A stretch of 64,000 bases of DNA from Photobacterium sp. Ph5 (GTDB lineage: Bacteria > Pseudomonadota > Gammaproteobacteria > Enterobacterales > Vibrionaceae), in the NCBI RefSeq assembly GCF_022129445.1, contig NZ_JADQAQ010000006.1, forward strand, positions 79,684 through 143,683, in the 5' to 3' direction. Position numbers and translations under genes: made by a program. Each line of letters starts with the position of its first letter. Position 1 is the first letter of the stretch. Shown in pieces: positions 57,055 through 64,000 of the stretch. Below the pieces are notes generated by a model. It saw only the letters and a program-made list of their open reading frames with translations, was not told the DNA's origin and ran no database searches.

Positions 57055-57110
57055 TGTATACCTACCTATACTATTCAGTAGAAAAAAATAAGTGTTACCG
57101 ACGTTAGAAC

Positions 57111-57977
57111 TTAGTGGTGGTTATTACCTTTAAGTTCAGGACGACGGTGAATAACCCAGTAAGTTAGACCAACTAAGAAACCACCACCAATAATATTACC
57201 AATGGTGACTGGAATTAAGTTGTTCATAACGAAGTTGTTAATTGTTAAATCTGCGAACTGTGAAGGGTTTACACCCGTCATTGTCCAAAATTCTGGCGAT
57301 GCAAAGTTCTGAATAACGATACCCATTGGGATCATAAACATATTTGCAATGCTGTGTTCAAAGCCACATGCAACGAACATTGCAACGGGCAGTAACATAA
57401 CCATGATCTTATCAGTTGCACTGCGGCAGGAGAATGTCATCCAAGTTGCCAAGCAAACCATTAGGTTACATAGCATACCGAGCACAACAGCTTGACCGAA
57501 ACTATGGTGTAGTTTGTGTTGCGCAATCTTCATTGCAGTAATACCCCATTGGCCACTATCGCCAAGGTGCTGTTTTGCGATCCAAATACAGATCACAAAG
57601 AAAGATGCACCAATGAAGTTACCAACGTAGACAACAACCCAGTTTCGTAATAATTGACCTGTAGTAATACGATTACTTGCGCGAGCAACAGTGGTGAGAA
57701 CAGAAGAGGTAAAAAGCTCGCCGCCGCAAATAACTACAAGAATTAAGCCTAGGCTAAATGCCAATGCGCCTACAAATTTGGCCATACCCCACGGCATTGA
57801 ACCAGCACCTGTAGTAACCGTAGTGTAGAACACAAATGCAATAGAGATGAATACACCAGCGGTAATCGCTAAGAAGAAAGATTGTAGTGGGTGCTTAGTT
57901 GCTTTGTAAACACCAACTTCTTCAGCTTTATGTGCCATTGCTGGTGGCATTAATGAGTCGAAAGGATTATTTTCCAT
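57111..57977 (-). CDS. focA: FocA, formate channel
   Basis: Pentameric formate/nitrite-family channel in the inner membrane. It has 288 residues with six membrane segments. [17 protein letters not shown] and [18 protein letters not shown] are the paired family signatures; the second holds the pore His-related region. It is first in focA-pflB and is preceded by a very long upstream region containing an FNR-like site. Confidence 0.96.
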   Translation of the reverse strand: MENNPFDSLMPPAMAHKAEEVGVYKATKHPLQSFFLAITAGVFISIAFVFYTTVTTGAGSMPWGMAKFVGALAFSLGLILVVICGGELFTSSVLTTVARASNRITTGQLLRNWVVVYVGNFIGASFFVICIWIAKQHLGDSGQWGITAMKIAQHKLHHSFGQAVVLGMLCNLMVCLATWMTFSCRSATDKIMVMLLPVAMFVACGFEHSIANMFMIPMGIVIQNFASPEFWTMTGVNPSQFADLTINNFVMNNLIPVTIGNIIGGGFLVGLTYWVIHRRPELKGNNHH

Positions 57978-58886
57978 TTTCTCAGGTGCTCTTTAATTGA
58001 GTTGAAGTGAGATTAAATTCGCTGATGAGATAATACCAAAGGTGACGAATCATATATTTGACCTAGATCATTGCGGTGAAAATTTATAACAAAATTGGAC
58101 ATTTTATGACACAGTGAAAACTTATAACTAATTGATATCTAAGGATATAATTTTTTTGATAAAACTAAAAAAAATTTTAATGTAATTTTTTTACATTTAA
58201 AACCCTTACTTATGTGTAAAAATAATTATCATTTAAAATCATGTTGTTATGTGTTTTGTTGGTTTTTTTTAACGTATATATGACGTTAAAGTTAGCCAAT
58301 AAATTCAAAAAAAATTTAATTGTTACTAAAAAATGTGAATAACCACTTTTATTGTAATGTCATCTTGTTTTTTTTGTTAAATTTCACGGGAGGCATGCTA
58401 GATAAGTAACATACTCACTCACCATAATATGCATTTTTGAGTCATTTTTATTCTTCAGACAAACATAGCAGACTAAGATCAGAATGCGAGTTTTTGCTCC
58501 CCCTTATTCTTGTTAAAAAACACTATAAAGACGTCAGCCATTTTTTCGTCAATATCAAGTCAATAAAATAGACATAAAATAAAATATCGCTCAAATCTTA
58601 CCAGTTGGTCTTTTGTCCTTTATTGACATAGTCAAAAAAATACACATTTCCATCTTCATGAAGAGAGGTAACACAAAAAGCAATATGATTATTTATGCTG
58701 TTTTTTTGTATATGTAGTCGGTTGATGGTGCTGTTTGGTATATGACATTTAGGTTAATGAGATGTTGCAATCGTGAATTTCAGATGATACTTTCAAAAAA
58801 GATGATTTTTAATGAAATGTCGTGCTTTGCTACAGAATAGGTATTCGAGTAGTAGATAATTTCTACAGGGACAGGAGTTTGCGCAC
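57978..58886. other. Long focA-artP divergent intergenic region
   Basis: About 910 very AT-rich bases without a supported gene. Near focA is an FNR-like site (58058-58071). Further on are a 13-base inverted repeat TTGACATAGTCAA (58623-58635) and poly-A/T stretches at about 58140-58390. It probably carries several focA-pflB promoters plus the promoter of the ABC transporter operon. Short frames found here lack ribosome binding sites, or are only four codons long (58395). Confidence 0.5.
58058..58071. promoter_or_regulatory. FNR-like site upstream of focA
   Basis: TTGACCTAGATCAT matches 8 of 10 fixed bases of the FNR consensus. It lies about 80 bases before the focA ATG, in keeping with anaerobic activation of focA-pflB known in E. 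coli. Confidence 0.5.
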
Positions 58887-59657
58887 ATGAAGGATGACGT
58901 GGCGCTAGAAGTAAAGAACCTGCATAAATCTTTTGGTGACAATGACGTATTAAAAGGTATTTCGCTCACCGCTAGAGGGGGAGATGTCGTCTCGATTATT
59001 GGCTCATCAGGCTCTGGCAAGAGTACTTTTTTACGTTGTGTTAATTTGCTTGAAACACCTACCCAGGGAGAAATTTGGGTTAATGGTGAATTAATTAAAA
59101 TGCACAGTAATCGTAGAGGTGAGTATTTACCTGTTGATGATAAACAAGTTCAGCGTATTCGCGCTCGTTTAGCTATGGTGTTTCAAGGTTTCAATCTATG
59201 GTCGCATATGACGGTATTACAAAATGTGATTGAAGCGCCAGTACATGTGCTTGGTGTTCCCAAAGCTGAAGCGATAGAAAAGGCGGAAGCCTTACTCAAA
59301 AAAGTGGGATTATTTGAACGCCGTAATTATTATCCTGCCCACTTATCAGGTGGTCAACAGCAGCGTGCAGCGATTGCTCGAGCCCTTGCTGTTGATCCTG
59401 AAGTGATGTTGTTTGATGAACCTACATCTGCCTTAGATCCTGAACTGGTGGGGGAAGTGTTAGGTGTGATGCAAGATCTGGCACAAGAAGGTCGTACCAT
59501 GCTTGTGGTTACCCATGAAATGGCTTTTGCTCGTGATGTCTCAAATCAAGTGATGTTCTTACATCAAGGCATTGTTGAAGAGCAAGGTCACCCCGATAAG
59601 TTATTCACCCAGCCTGAATCTGAAAGATTACAGCAATTTATTTCGTCTATTTACTAA
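58887..59657 (+). CDS. HisP/AotP-type basic amino acid ABC transporter ATPase
   Basis: ATP-binding subunit of a polar amino acid importer. It has 256 residues. Walker A is GSSGSGKST, the Q-loop is MVFQGFNLWSHMTVLQNV, the signature is LSGGQQQRAAIARA, and Walker B is VMLFDEPTSALDPELVGEVL, closest to HisP and AotP. AGGAG (58873-58877) is 9 bases before the ATG. It heads an operon with a binding protein and two permeases; arginine, ornithine, lysine or histidine are likely substrates. Confidence 0.9.
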   Translation: MKDDVALEVKNLHKSFGDNDVLKGISLTARGGDVVSIIGSSGSGKSTFLRCVNLLETPTQGEIWVNGELIKMHSNRRGEYLPVDDKQVQRIRARLAMVFQGFNLWSHMTVLQNVIEAPVHVLGVPKAEAIEKAEALLKKVGLFERRNYYPAHLSGGQQQRAAIARALAVDPEVMLFDEPTSALDPELVGEVLGVMQDLAQEGRTMLVVTHEMAFARDVSNQVMFLHQGIVEEQGHPDKLFTQPESERLQQFISSIY

Positions 59658-59678
59658 ACTTAGTGTTATCGACTAAGA

Positions 59679-59699
59679 CACAGAGGCTGACCCTCTGTG
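59679..59699 (+). other. Intercistronic hairpin after the ATPase gene
   Basis: Perfect 8-bp stem CACAGAGG/CCTCTGTG with a five-base loop and no T-run. Such hairpins often set transcript ends or stability so that binding proteins are made in excess. Confidence 0.45.
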
Positions 59700-59776
59700 A
59701 TTAGGTAACCGTACGAATAGTACAAGGTTCGCAGCATAGCTTGGTGTGAATCATTAAACGTAGCAGGAGAAGCGAT

Positions 59777-60553
59777 ATGAAAAAATGGATTTTAGCCGCA
59801 ACATTAATTTCAGCGATGAGTGCGTCCGTTGCCCAAGCAAAAGAATGGAAAGAAGTACGTTTTGGCATTGAAGGTGCTTACCCTCCTTTTAGTTGGACTG
59901 AGCCTAACGGCGAGCTGAAAGGTTTTGATGTGGATATGGCAAACGCGCTTTGTACACAAATGCAGGTGAAATGTAAAATTGTAGCCCAAGATTGGGATGG
60001 CATTATTCCATCTCTGCTTGCTCGTAAATACGATGCAATCATCGCTGCAATGTCTATTACCGAAGAGCGTAAAAAGAAAATCGACTTTACTGGTAAGTAT
60101 GCTCTTATCCCGAACAAGTTTGTTGCAAAAAAAGGTACCGAACTTGATTTTACCAAAGAAGGCCTTAAAGGCGTAAAGATTGGTGTTCAACGTGCAACGA
60201 CTCATGATAAATACTTAACAGATAATTTCGGTGAGTCTGTTGAAATTGTTCGTTACGGCTCATTTGACGAAGCCTACCTAGATTTAAAAGCTGGTCGTAT
60301 TGTTAGCGTATTAGGTGATGCATCGGCATTAGAAGAAGGTTTGCTAAATAAAGATGGTGGTGAAGGTTTTGAATTTATCGGTCCATCATTAACGGATCCT
60401 AAATGGTTCGGTGAAGGTTTTGGCATTGCCGTACGTAAACAAGACAAAGATCTAACTAAAAAACTGGATGAAGCAATTCTTGCACTGCGTGAAAACGGTC
60501 AATATAAGCAGATCGCTGATAAGTATTTCAAATATGATGTTTATGGTCAGTAA
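59777..60553 (+). CDS. ArgT/HisJ/AotJ-type periplasmic basic amino acid-binding protein
   Basis: Solute-binding protein family 3 member, 258 residues. A signal peptide (about 1-21, ending SVAQA) precedes VRFGIEGAYPPFSWTEPNGELKGFDVDMANAL and CKIVAQDWDGIIPSLLARKYDAI, the ligand-binding parts. Residues of the HisJ/ArgT type such as AAMSITEERKKKIDFT and GVQRATTHDKYL point to a basic amino acid ligand. AGGAG precedes the ATG. Hairpins on both sides suggest high, separate expression. Confidence 0.9.
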   Translation: MKKWILAATLISAMSASVAQAKEWKEVRFGIEGAYPPFSWTEPNGELKGFDVDMANALCTQMQVKCKIVAQDWDGIIPSLLARKYDAIIAAMSITEERKKKIDFTGKYALIPNKFVAKKGTELDFTKEGLKGVKIGVQRATTHDKYLTDNFGESVEIVRYGSFDEAYLDLKAGRIVSVLGDASALEEGLLNKDGGEGFEFIGPSLTDPKWFGEGFGIAVRKQDKDLTKKLDEAILALRENGQYKQIADKYFKYDVYGQ

Positions 60554-60568
60554 GTCATAAATGAATAA

Positions 60569-60623
60569 AGAGCACCTAGCTTTTGATGTGGCGATCTCGT
60601 CAAAGGATTAGGCTAAGTGCTCT
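60569..60623 (+). terminator. Partial terminator after the binding protein gene
   Basis: AGAGCAC (60569-60575) pairs with GTGCTCT (60617-60623), extended by TAGC/GCTA across a mismatch, with inner TTTTGA/TCAAA pairing; short T-rich tail. It would reduce permease transcription. Confidence 0.55.
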
Positions 60624-60651
60624 CTTATTCGAACAATGAAGGAGTATGACG

Positions 60652-61392
60652 TTGTTCGATTTATATGGATATGGATGGTCTTTAGCCCAAGGGGCGATGA
60701 TAACAATACAAGTGGCACTGCTTTCTCTTTTGTTAGCAGCAACACTGGGCATGTTAGGCGCTTTAGCAAAACTCTCACCTTACCGTTGGGCGCGTGCTAT
60801 TGCCACTCTTTACACTACAGTTATTCGCGGTATTCCTGATCTTGTTTTAATGATGCTGATTTTTTTCGGCGGTCAAATGCTGCTTAATGATAGCTTGTAT
60901 AACATCAACGAGTGGCTAAATAATTATTTTACCCAGTCAGATCCTACTCATGAATGGACGAGTTATTTACCCGATTATATTGAGATCAGCCCATTCGTCG
61001 CGGGTATTTTAACTATTGGCTTTATCTTTGGCGCGTACATGGCAGAAACGTTCCGTGGTGCGATTTTAGCGGTGGATAAAGGTGAGTTAGAGGCGGGTAA
61101 AGCTTATGGCATGAGTGCGTTTTTATCTTTTCGCCGTATTTTATTGCCTCAAATGATCCGTCATGCTTTGCCTGGTTTTGGTAATAACTGGTTAGTGTTA
61201 TTAAAAACCACTGCACTGGTTTCTATCATTGGTTTAGATGACATGGTGCGCAAAGGGGCATTGGCTGCTGGAACCACCCAAAAACCGTTTACGTTCTATT
61301 TTACTATTGCGGTTGTGTTTTTGATCTTTACCTCTATTTCAACCTTGGCACTGAATTGGGCCGAGCGTAAATACAGTATTCCGACGAGGTAG
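60652..61392 (+). CDS. HisQ/AotQ-type ABC permease
   Basis: Membrane subunit of the amino acid importer, about 246 residues with five membrane segments. EAGKAYGMSAFLSFRRILLPQMIRHALP is the EAA loop that docks on the ATPase. The start is ambiguous: AAGGAG (60639-60644) lies only one base before ATG 60646 but 7 bases before TTG 60652, so TTG 60652 (MFDLYGYGW) is preferred; ATG 60646 would add two residues. It pairs with the next gene. Confidence 0.9.
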   Translation: MFDLYGYGWSLAQGAMITIQVALLSLLLAATLGMLGALAKLSPYRWARAIATLYTTVIRGIPDLVLMMLIFFGGQMLLNDSLYNINEWLNNYFTQSDPTHEWTSYLPDYIEISPFVAGILTIGFIFGAYMAETFRGAILAVDKGELEAGKAYGMSAFLSFRRILLPQMIRHALPGFGNNWLVLLKTTALVSIIGLDDMVRKGALAAGTTQKPFTFYFTIAVVFLIFTSISTLALNWAERKYSIPTR

Positions 61393-61397
61393 AGCCG

Positions 61398-62087
61398 ATG
61401 GACTTTAGTATTTTTACAGAAAGCTGGGAAATCTATCTAGAAGGTTTTTACACCACAGTGTGGATGGTTGCAGTATCGTTATTTATAGGTTTAATTTGCG
61501 CTATCCCCATTGGAGTAATGCGAAACAGCAGTAATAAATTTATTGCATTTCCAGCTTGGGCATATATTTATTTCTTTCGTGGTACGCCACTGTTGATCCA
61601 GCTTTATCTTATTTATTACGGATTAAGCCAAGTTATCAATGTTCAGGACACAATGTGGCAAGAAGCATGGTTCTGTGCCTTAGTTGCTTTCATTTTAAAT
61701 ACTGCCGCATACACTGCTGAAATTATTCGAGGCTCTATTAATAGTATGCCGCAAGGTGAGATAGAAGCAGCGAAAGCTTATGGCATGAGTCCATTTCAAG
61801 CGTTTCGTCGCATTATTCTTCCAAGTGCATTACGCCGCGCGTTACCGGCATACAGTAATGAAGTGATCTTCATGGTTCATGGCTCAGCCGTTGCTGGTAT
61901 TGTGACAATTGTTGATTTAACAGGTGCTGCGAGAATTGTGAATTCTCGTTATTACGCACCATTTGAATCTTTCTTGTTTGCAGGGCTTTGTTATATGGTG
62001 CTGACGTTTGTCATCATCTGGGTATTTAAAAAACTTGAAGCGCGGTATTTACGCCATTTACAACCATTAACTGAGATAACAGATTAA
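61398..62087 (+). CDS. HisM/AotM-type ABC permease
   Basis: Second membrane subunit, 229 residues, five membrane segments. FFRGTPLLIQLYLIYYGL and the EAA loop EIEAAKAYGMSPFQAFRRIILP are typical of HisM. GAGGTAGAG precedes the ATG. It starts 5 bases after the first permease and ends the operon; a terminator follows. Confidence 0.92.
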   Translation: MDFSIFTESWEIYLEGFYTTVWMVAVSLFIGLICAIPIGVMRNSSNKFIAFPAWAYIYFFRGTPLLIQLYLIYYGLSQVINVQDTMWQEAWFCALVAFILNTAAYTAEIIRGSINSMPQGEIEAAKAYGMSPFQAFRRIILPSALRRALPAYSNEVIFMVHGSAVAGIVTIVDLTGAARIVNSRYYAPFESFLFAGLCYMVLTFVIIWVFKKLEARYLRHLQPLTEITD

Positions 62088-62099
62088 TAGGTTGAATAG

Positions 62100-62138
62100 A
62101 AAAAGCTCAGCAGGCTAATAATAGATGCTGAACTTTTT
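62100..62138. terminator. Terminator of the ABC transporter operon, shared with grxB
   Basis: AAAAAG-TCAGCA pairs with TGCTGA-CTTTTT across one mismatch, with a 13-base loop. T-runs on both strands serve the converging operon and grxB. Confidence 0.75.
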
Positions 62139-62156
62139 GTTTATAGGCGCTCTCTT

Positions 62157-62807
62157 TTACACTGCCACATCATCATAAAGTGGGACAGAAGTCAGTACTG
62201 CGATTTCATCAATGTATTGACGTACGCGAGTTGGGTAGTGGATCCCCTTCACGACAGTTAAGTTACGCAGTATTGGGAATAGATGAATATCATCATAGCT
62301 AAGTTGGTTGCTACGCTCAGAAGGCAGTGTTACCCATTCTAATGTTTGCAGCGCTTTATTGGCCAGCTCAATGTAGTGCGAAGAGTCATCAAAAGCTTGT
62401 TCAAAGCTGACGGATAACATTGGTGTTTTCTTGTTGTAGAACCACGTTTTTGCTTCTTCAACCTGAAACTCTGGTAGATCTACTTTTAGCCAGCGTGGGT
62501 AGAGTAGGTAAGGTACACAATCTCGTGCCGCTTCAGCCCATTGTACTAATTTATCTTGATGTACCTCAGGCGCTAAAACAGGACTGCCATCGTTGTTGTC
62601 GATAAATTTAACGACATCTAGGCTCTCAGCCATATAGCGACCATCTGGCTTTTGTAAAATAGGTACCATGTTAGCGCCTACTTTTTCGATACGTGCGTCA
62701 ATATCGTGATTTTGTAGGTAAACCAATTCAATATCGGCTTTTTTTAAGCCCGCAATCATCATTGCTTTTACGCAGAAAGGGCAATGATCAAATACAAACA
62801 ACTTCAT
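62157..62807 (-). CDS. grxB: GrxB, glutaredoxin 2
   Basis: Glutathione-dependent disulfide reductase with a GST-like fold. It has 216 residues. The active site is Cys9-Pro-Phe-Cys12 (FDHCPFCVKAMM), the GSH-binding MVPILQKPDGRYMAESLDVVKFID follows, and residues 80-216 form the helical domain. Length and arrangement match E. coli Grx2 rather than small glutaredoxins. Confidence 0.94.
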   Translation of the reverse strand: MKLFVFDHCPFCVKAMMIAGLKKADIELVYLQNHDIDARIEKVGANMVPILQKPDGRYMAESLDVVKFIDNNDGSPVLAPEVHQDKLVQWAEAARDCVPYLLYPRWLKVDLPEFQVEEAKTWFYNKKTPMLSVSFEQAFDDSSHYIELANKALQTLEWVTLPSERSNQLSYDDIHLFPILRNLTVVKGIHYPTRVRQYIDEIAVLTSVPLYDDVAV

Positions 62808-62840
62808 AGTTAGTCCCTTGTGGTGAAGTAGAGTGAAGAT

Positions 62841-62868
62841 AAAAAAGGTGAGTAGAGACTCACCTTTT
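62841..62868 (-). terminator. Terminator of xthA
   Basis: Perfect stem AAAAGGTGAGT/ACTCACCTTTT with a four-base loop, T-run on the minus strand, 5 bases after xthA. Confidence 0.9.
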
Positions 62869-62873
62869 ATTGA

Positions 62874-63680
62874 TTATTTGAAGACAGACCAAATAGGTGC
62901 GTGATCAGAGGGTTTTTCGATACCACGTAATTTGTAGTCGATATCTGACTCAATACAGCGCTCTGCTAGTGATGGCGTAGCAAGAATAACGTCAATACGT
63001 AGACCTCGATTATCAACAAAGCCTTTCGAGCGGTAGTCAAACCATGAGTATTTATCATCTACCGTTGGGTGAAGTTGACGGAAGGTATCGATAAACCCCC
63101 AGTCTAATAAGGTTTGTAACCACTCACGTTCAACAGGTTGGAATGAACACTTACCTGTTTTTAGCCAGCGTTTAGCATTAGCAGGACCAATACCGATATC
63201 TAAATCCGTAGGACTTATATTAATATCACCCATCACGATCAATTCTTCATCGTTAGTGTGGGCAGCATTTAGGTAATTCATCAGATCTGCGTAGAACTTC
63301 TCTTTTGCAGGGAATTTAGTTTCGTGCTTAATATTATCGCCCTGTGGGAAATAACCATTCATCACAGTGATGTTCTTGCCATTGTCTTGCTTAAAGGTGG
63401 TCATGATCATTCGACGTTGAGCATCTTCATCATCGGTTGGGAAGCCTTTTTGTACGCTAATTGGCTCTTGCTTACATAGCATCGCAACACCGTAATGGGC
63501 TTTTTGACCATGGAAGTAAACTTTGTAGCCCATCGCTTCAACATCCGCTAAAGGGAAGGCTTCATCATGAACTTTGATTTCTTGTAAGCCGATTACATCC
63601 GGCTGATGCTTTTCAATTAAGGCTTGAAGTTGGTGAAGGCGAGCGCGTAGCCCGTTGATATTGAAGGAGATAACTTTCAT
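62874..63680 (-). CDS. xthA: XthA, exonuclease III
   Basis: 3'-5' exonuclease and AP endonuclease of base excision repair. It has 268 residues, the E. coli length. Metal and catalytic residues are visible: Glu34 in [23 protein letters not shown], and the C-terminal SDHAPIW. ATG 63680 gives [14 protein letters not shown]; another ATG lies one codon upstream. GGAA at a short distance is the only ribosome binding site. Confidence 0.96.
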   Translation of the reverse strand: MKVISFNINGLRARLHQLQALIEKHQPDVIGLQEIKVHDEAFPLADVEAMGYKVYFHGQKAHYGVAMLCKQEPISVQKGFPTDDEDAQRRMIMTTFKQDNGKNITVMNGYFPQGDNIKHETKFPAKEKFYADLMNYLNAAHTNDEELIVMGDINISPTDLDIGIGPANAKRWLKTGKCSFQPVEREWLQTLLDWGFIDTFRQLHPTVDDKYSWFDYRSKGFVDNRGLRIDVILATPSLAERCIESDIDYKLRGIEKPSDHAPIWSVFK

Positions 63681-63814
63681 CATTTATTCCGATTTCTGTC
63701 AGTTTTTAATTACGGATAAGCCAAGATACTAACATAGATATTTAACGCTGGTAGAGGCTATTTCTTTTAAATAAACGATGAGGTTAATCGATATTAAGTA
63801 AATAATATTAATGT

Positions 63815-63851
63815 AAAAAGAAGGCGACGAGAAAGATAAAGAGCCGCCTTC
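63815..63851 (-). terminator. Terminator of the gene entering from the right edge
   Basis: GAAGGCG/CGCCTTC 7-bp stem (63820-63826, 63845-63851) with an 18-base loop; on the minus strand it is followed by TTTTTAC. It lies 31 bases beyond the stop at 63882. Confidence 0.65.
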
Positions 63852-63881
63852 GGTAGGTATCGATTACTTTAAATTACCTGA

Positions 63882-64000
63882 TTACCAGCGAGACTCAGCC
63901 AAGGTTAATAATTTCTCTGGCATCGGTGGTGATTTTGCACCACATTTAATCAGCGTATTGAATATATCTTCAACTCGAAACCGATAATTAAATCGAAAAC
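63882..64000 (-). CDS. C-terminal fragment of an unidentified protein
   Basis: An open frame enters from the right edge and stops with TAA at 63882. The last 38 residues contain YRFRVEDIFNTLIKCGA and end PEKLLTLAESRW. A terminator follows, which supports a real gene. The fragment is too short for me to name; no family is claimed. Confidence 0.5.
   Translation of the reverse strand, partial: FRFNYRFRVEDIFNTLIKCGAKSPPMPEKLLTLAESRW

Noticed and set aside
58395..58409. GGAGG followed by ATG upstream of the ABC transporter operon
   Set aside because: The frame stops after four codons, so the ribosome binding site is probably fortuitous.

Overview
The window is a low-GC (roughly 40%) gammaproteobacterial chromosome segment. 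Protein sequences and gene neighbourhoods fit the Vibrionaceae, most likely Photobacterium. The genus is inferred from overall resemblance and was not tested by a search. Almost everything is core chromosome. I see no rRNA or tRNA gene, no CRISPR array, no complete insertion sequence and no prophage.

Layout. 1-4.9 kb: end of queA, then tgt-yajC-secD-secF (queuosine tRNA modification and the Sec accessory complex). 4.9-5.8 kb: a DUF535 (VirK/YbjX-like) gene interrupted by a frameshift. 5.9-7.7 kb: suhB and trmJ, divergent. 7.8-13.5 kb: a complete iscRSUA-hscBA-fdx-iscX iron-sulfur assembly operon behind two abutting IscR-type operators, with a terminator-like hairpin between iscA and hscB. 13.7-16.3 kb: two tandem pepB-type aminopeptidase genes. 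16.4-26.1 kb: ndk, rlmN, pilF, rodZ, ispG, hisS, yfgM, bamB, der, the usual gammaproteobacterial order. 26.1-32.1 kb: cnoX(ybbN), ybbO, tesA and the divergent ybbA-ybbP exporter pair. 32.1-33.5 kb: an AT-rich acyltransferase gene that looks inserted, followed by unexplained sequence. 33.5-36.4 kb: yfcH, yfcE, a SelW-like gene and yfcA. 36.5-40.8 kb: ackA-pta and yfbV. 40.9-45.3 kb: a CSS/EAL phosphodiesterase, a DUF6172 gene, a ChaN-like lipoprotein and rlmA. 45.4-50.3 kb: a pgtC-pgtB-pgtA-like regulatory operon without a pgtP neighbour. 50.6-58 kb: yfbU, fhs, two tiny ORFs around a perfect FNR box, pflA, pflB, focA. 58.9-62.1 kb: a HisP/J/Q/M-type basic amino acid ABC transporter. 62.1-64 kb: grxB, xthA and the tail of an unidentified gene.

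The genes form clear functional groups. One is Fe-S cluster building with its own feedback regulator; it supplies RlmN, IspG and PflA, which all carry Fe-S cysteine motifs here. A second is anaerobic pyruvate and formate metabolism: PflB/PflA make formate and acetyl-CoA, FocA moves formate, Pta-AckA turn acetyl-CoA into acetate and ATP, and Fhs fixes formate into the folate pool under a predicted PurR site. A third is envelope building: SecDF, BamB, YfgM, PilF and RodZ.

The points most worth a second look are: the FNR-box small-ORF locus between fhs and pflA; a 23-residue hydrophobic ORF near cnoX; the PgtA-like regulator that has lost its AAA+ machinery; the pepB duplication; the SuhB metal-ligand substitution; structured leaders before rlmN and the acyltransferase gene; and the head-to-head overlapping start codons of tesA and ybbA.
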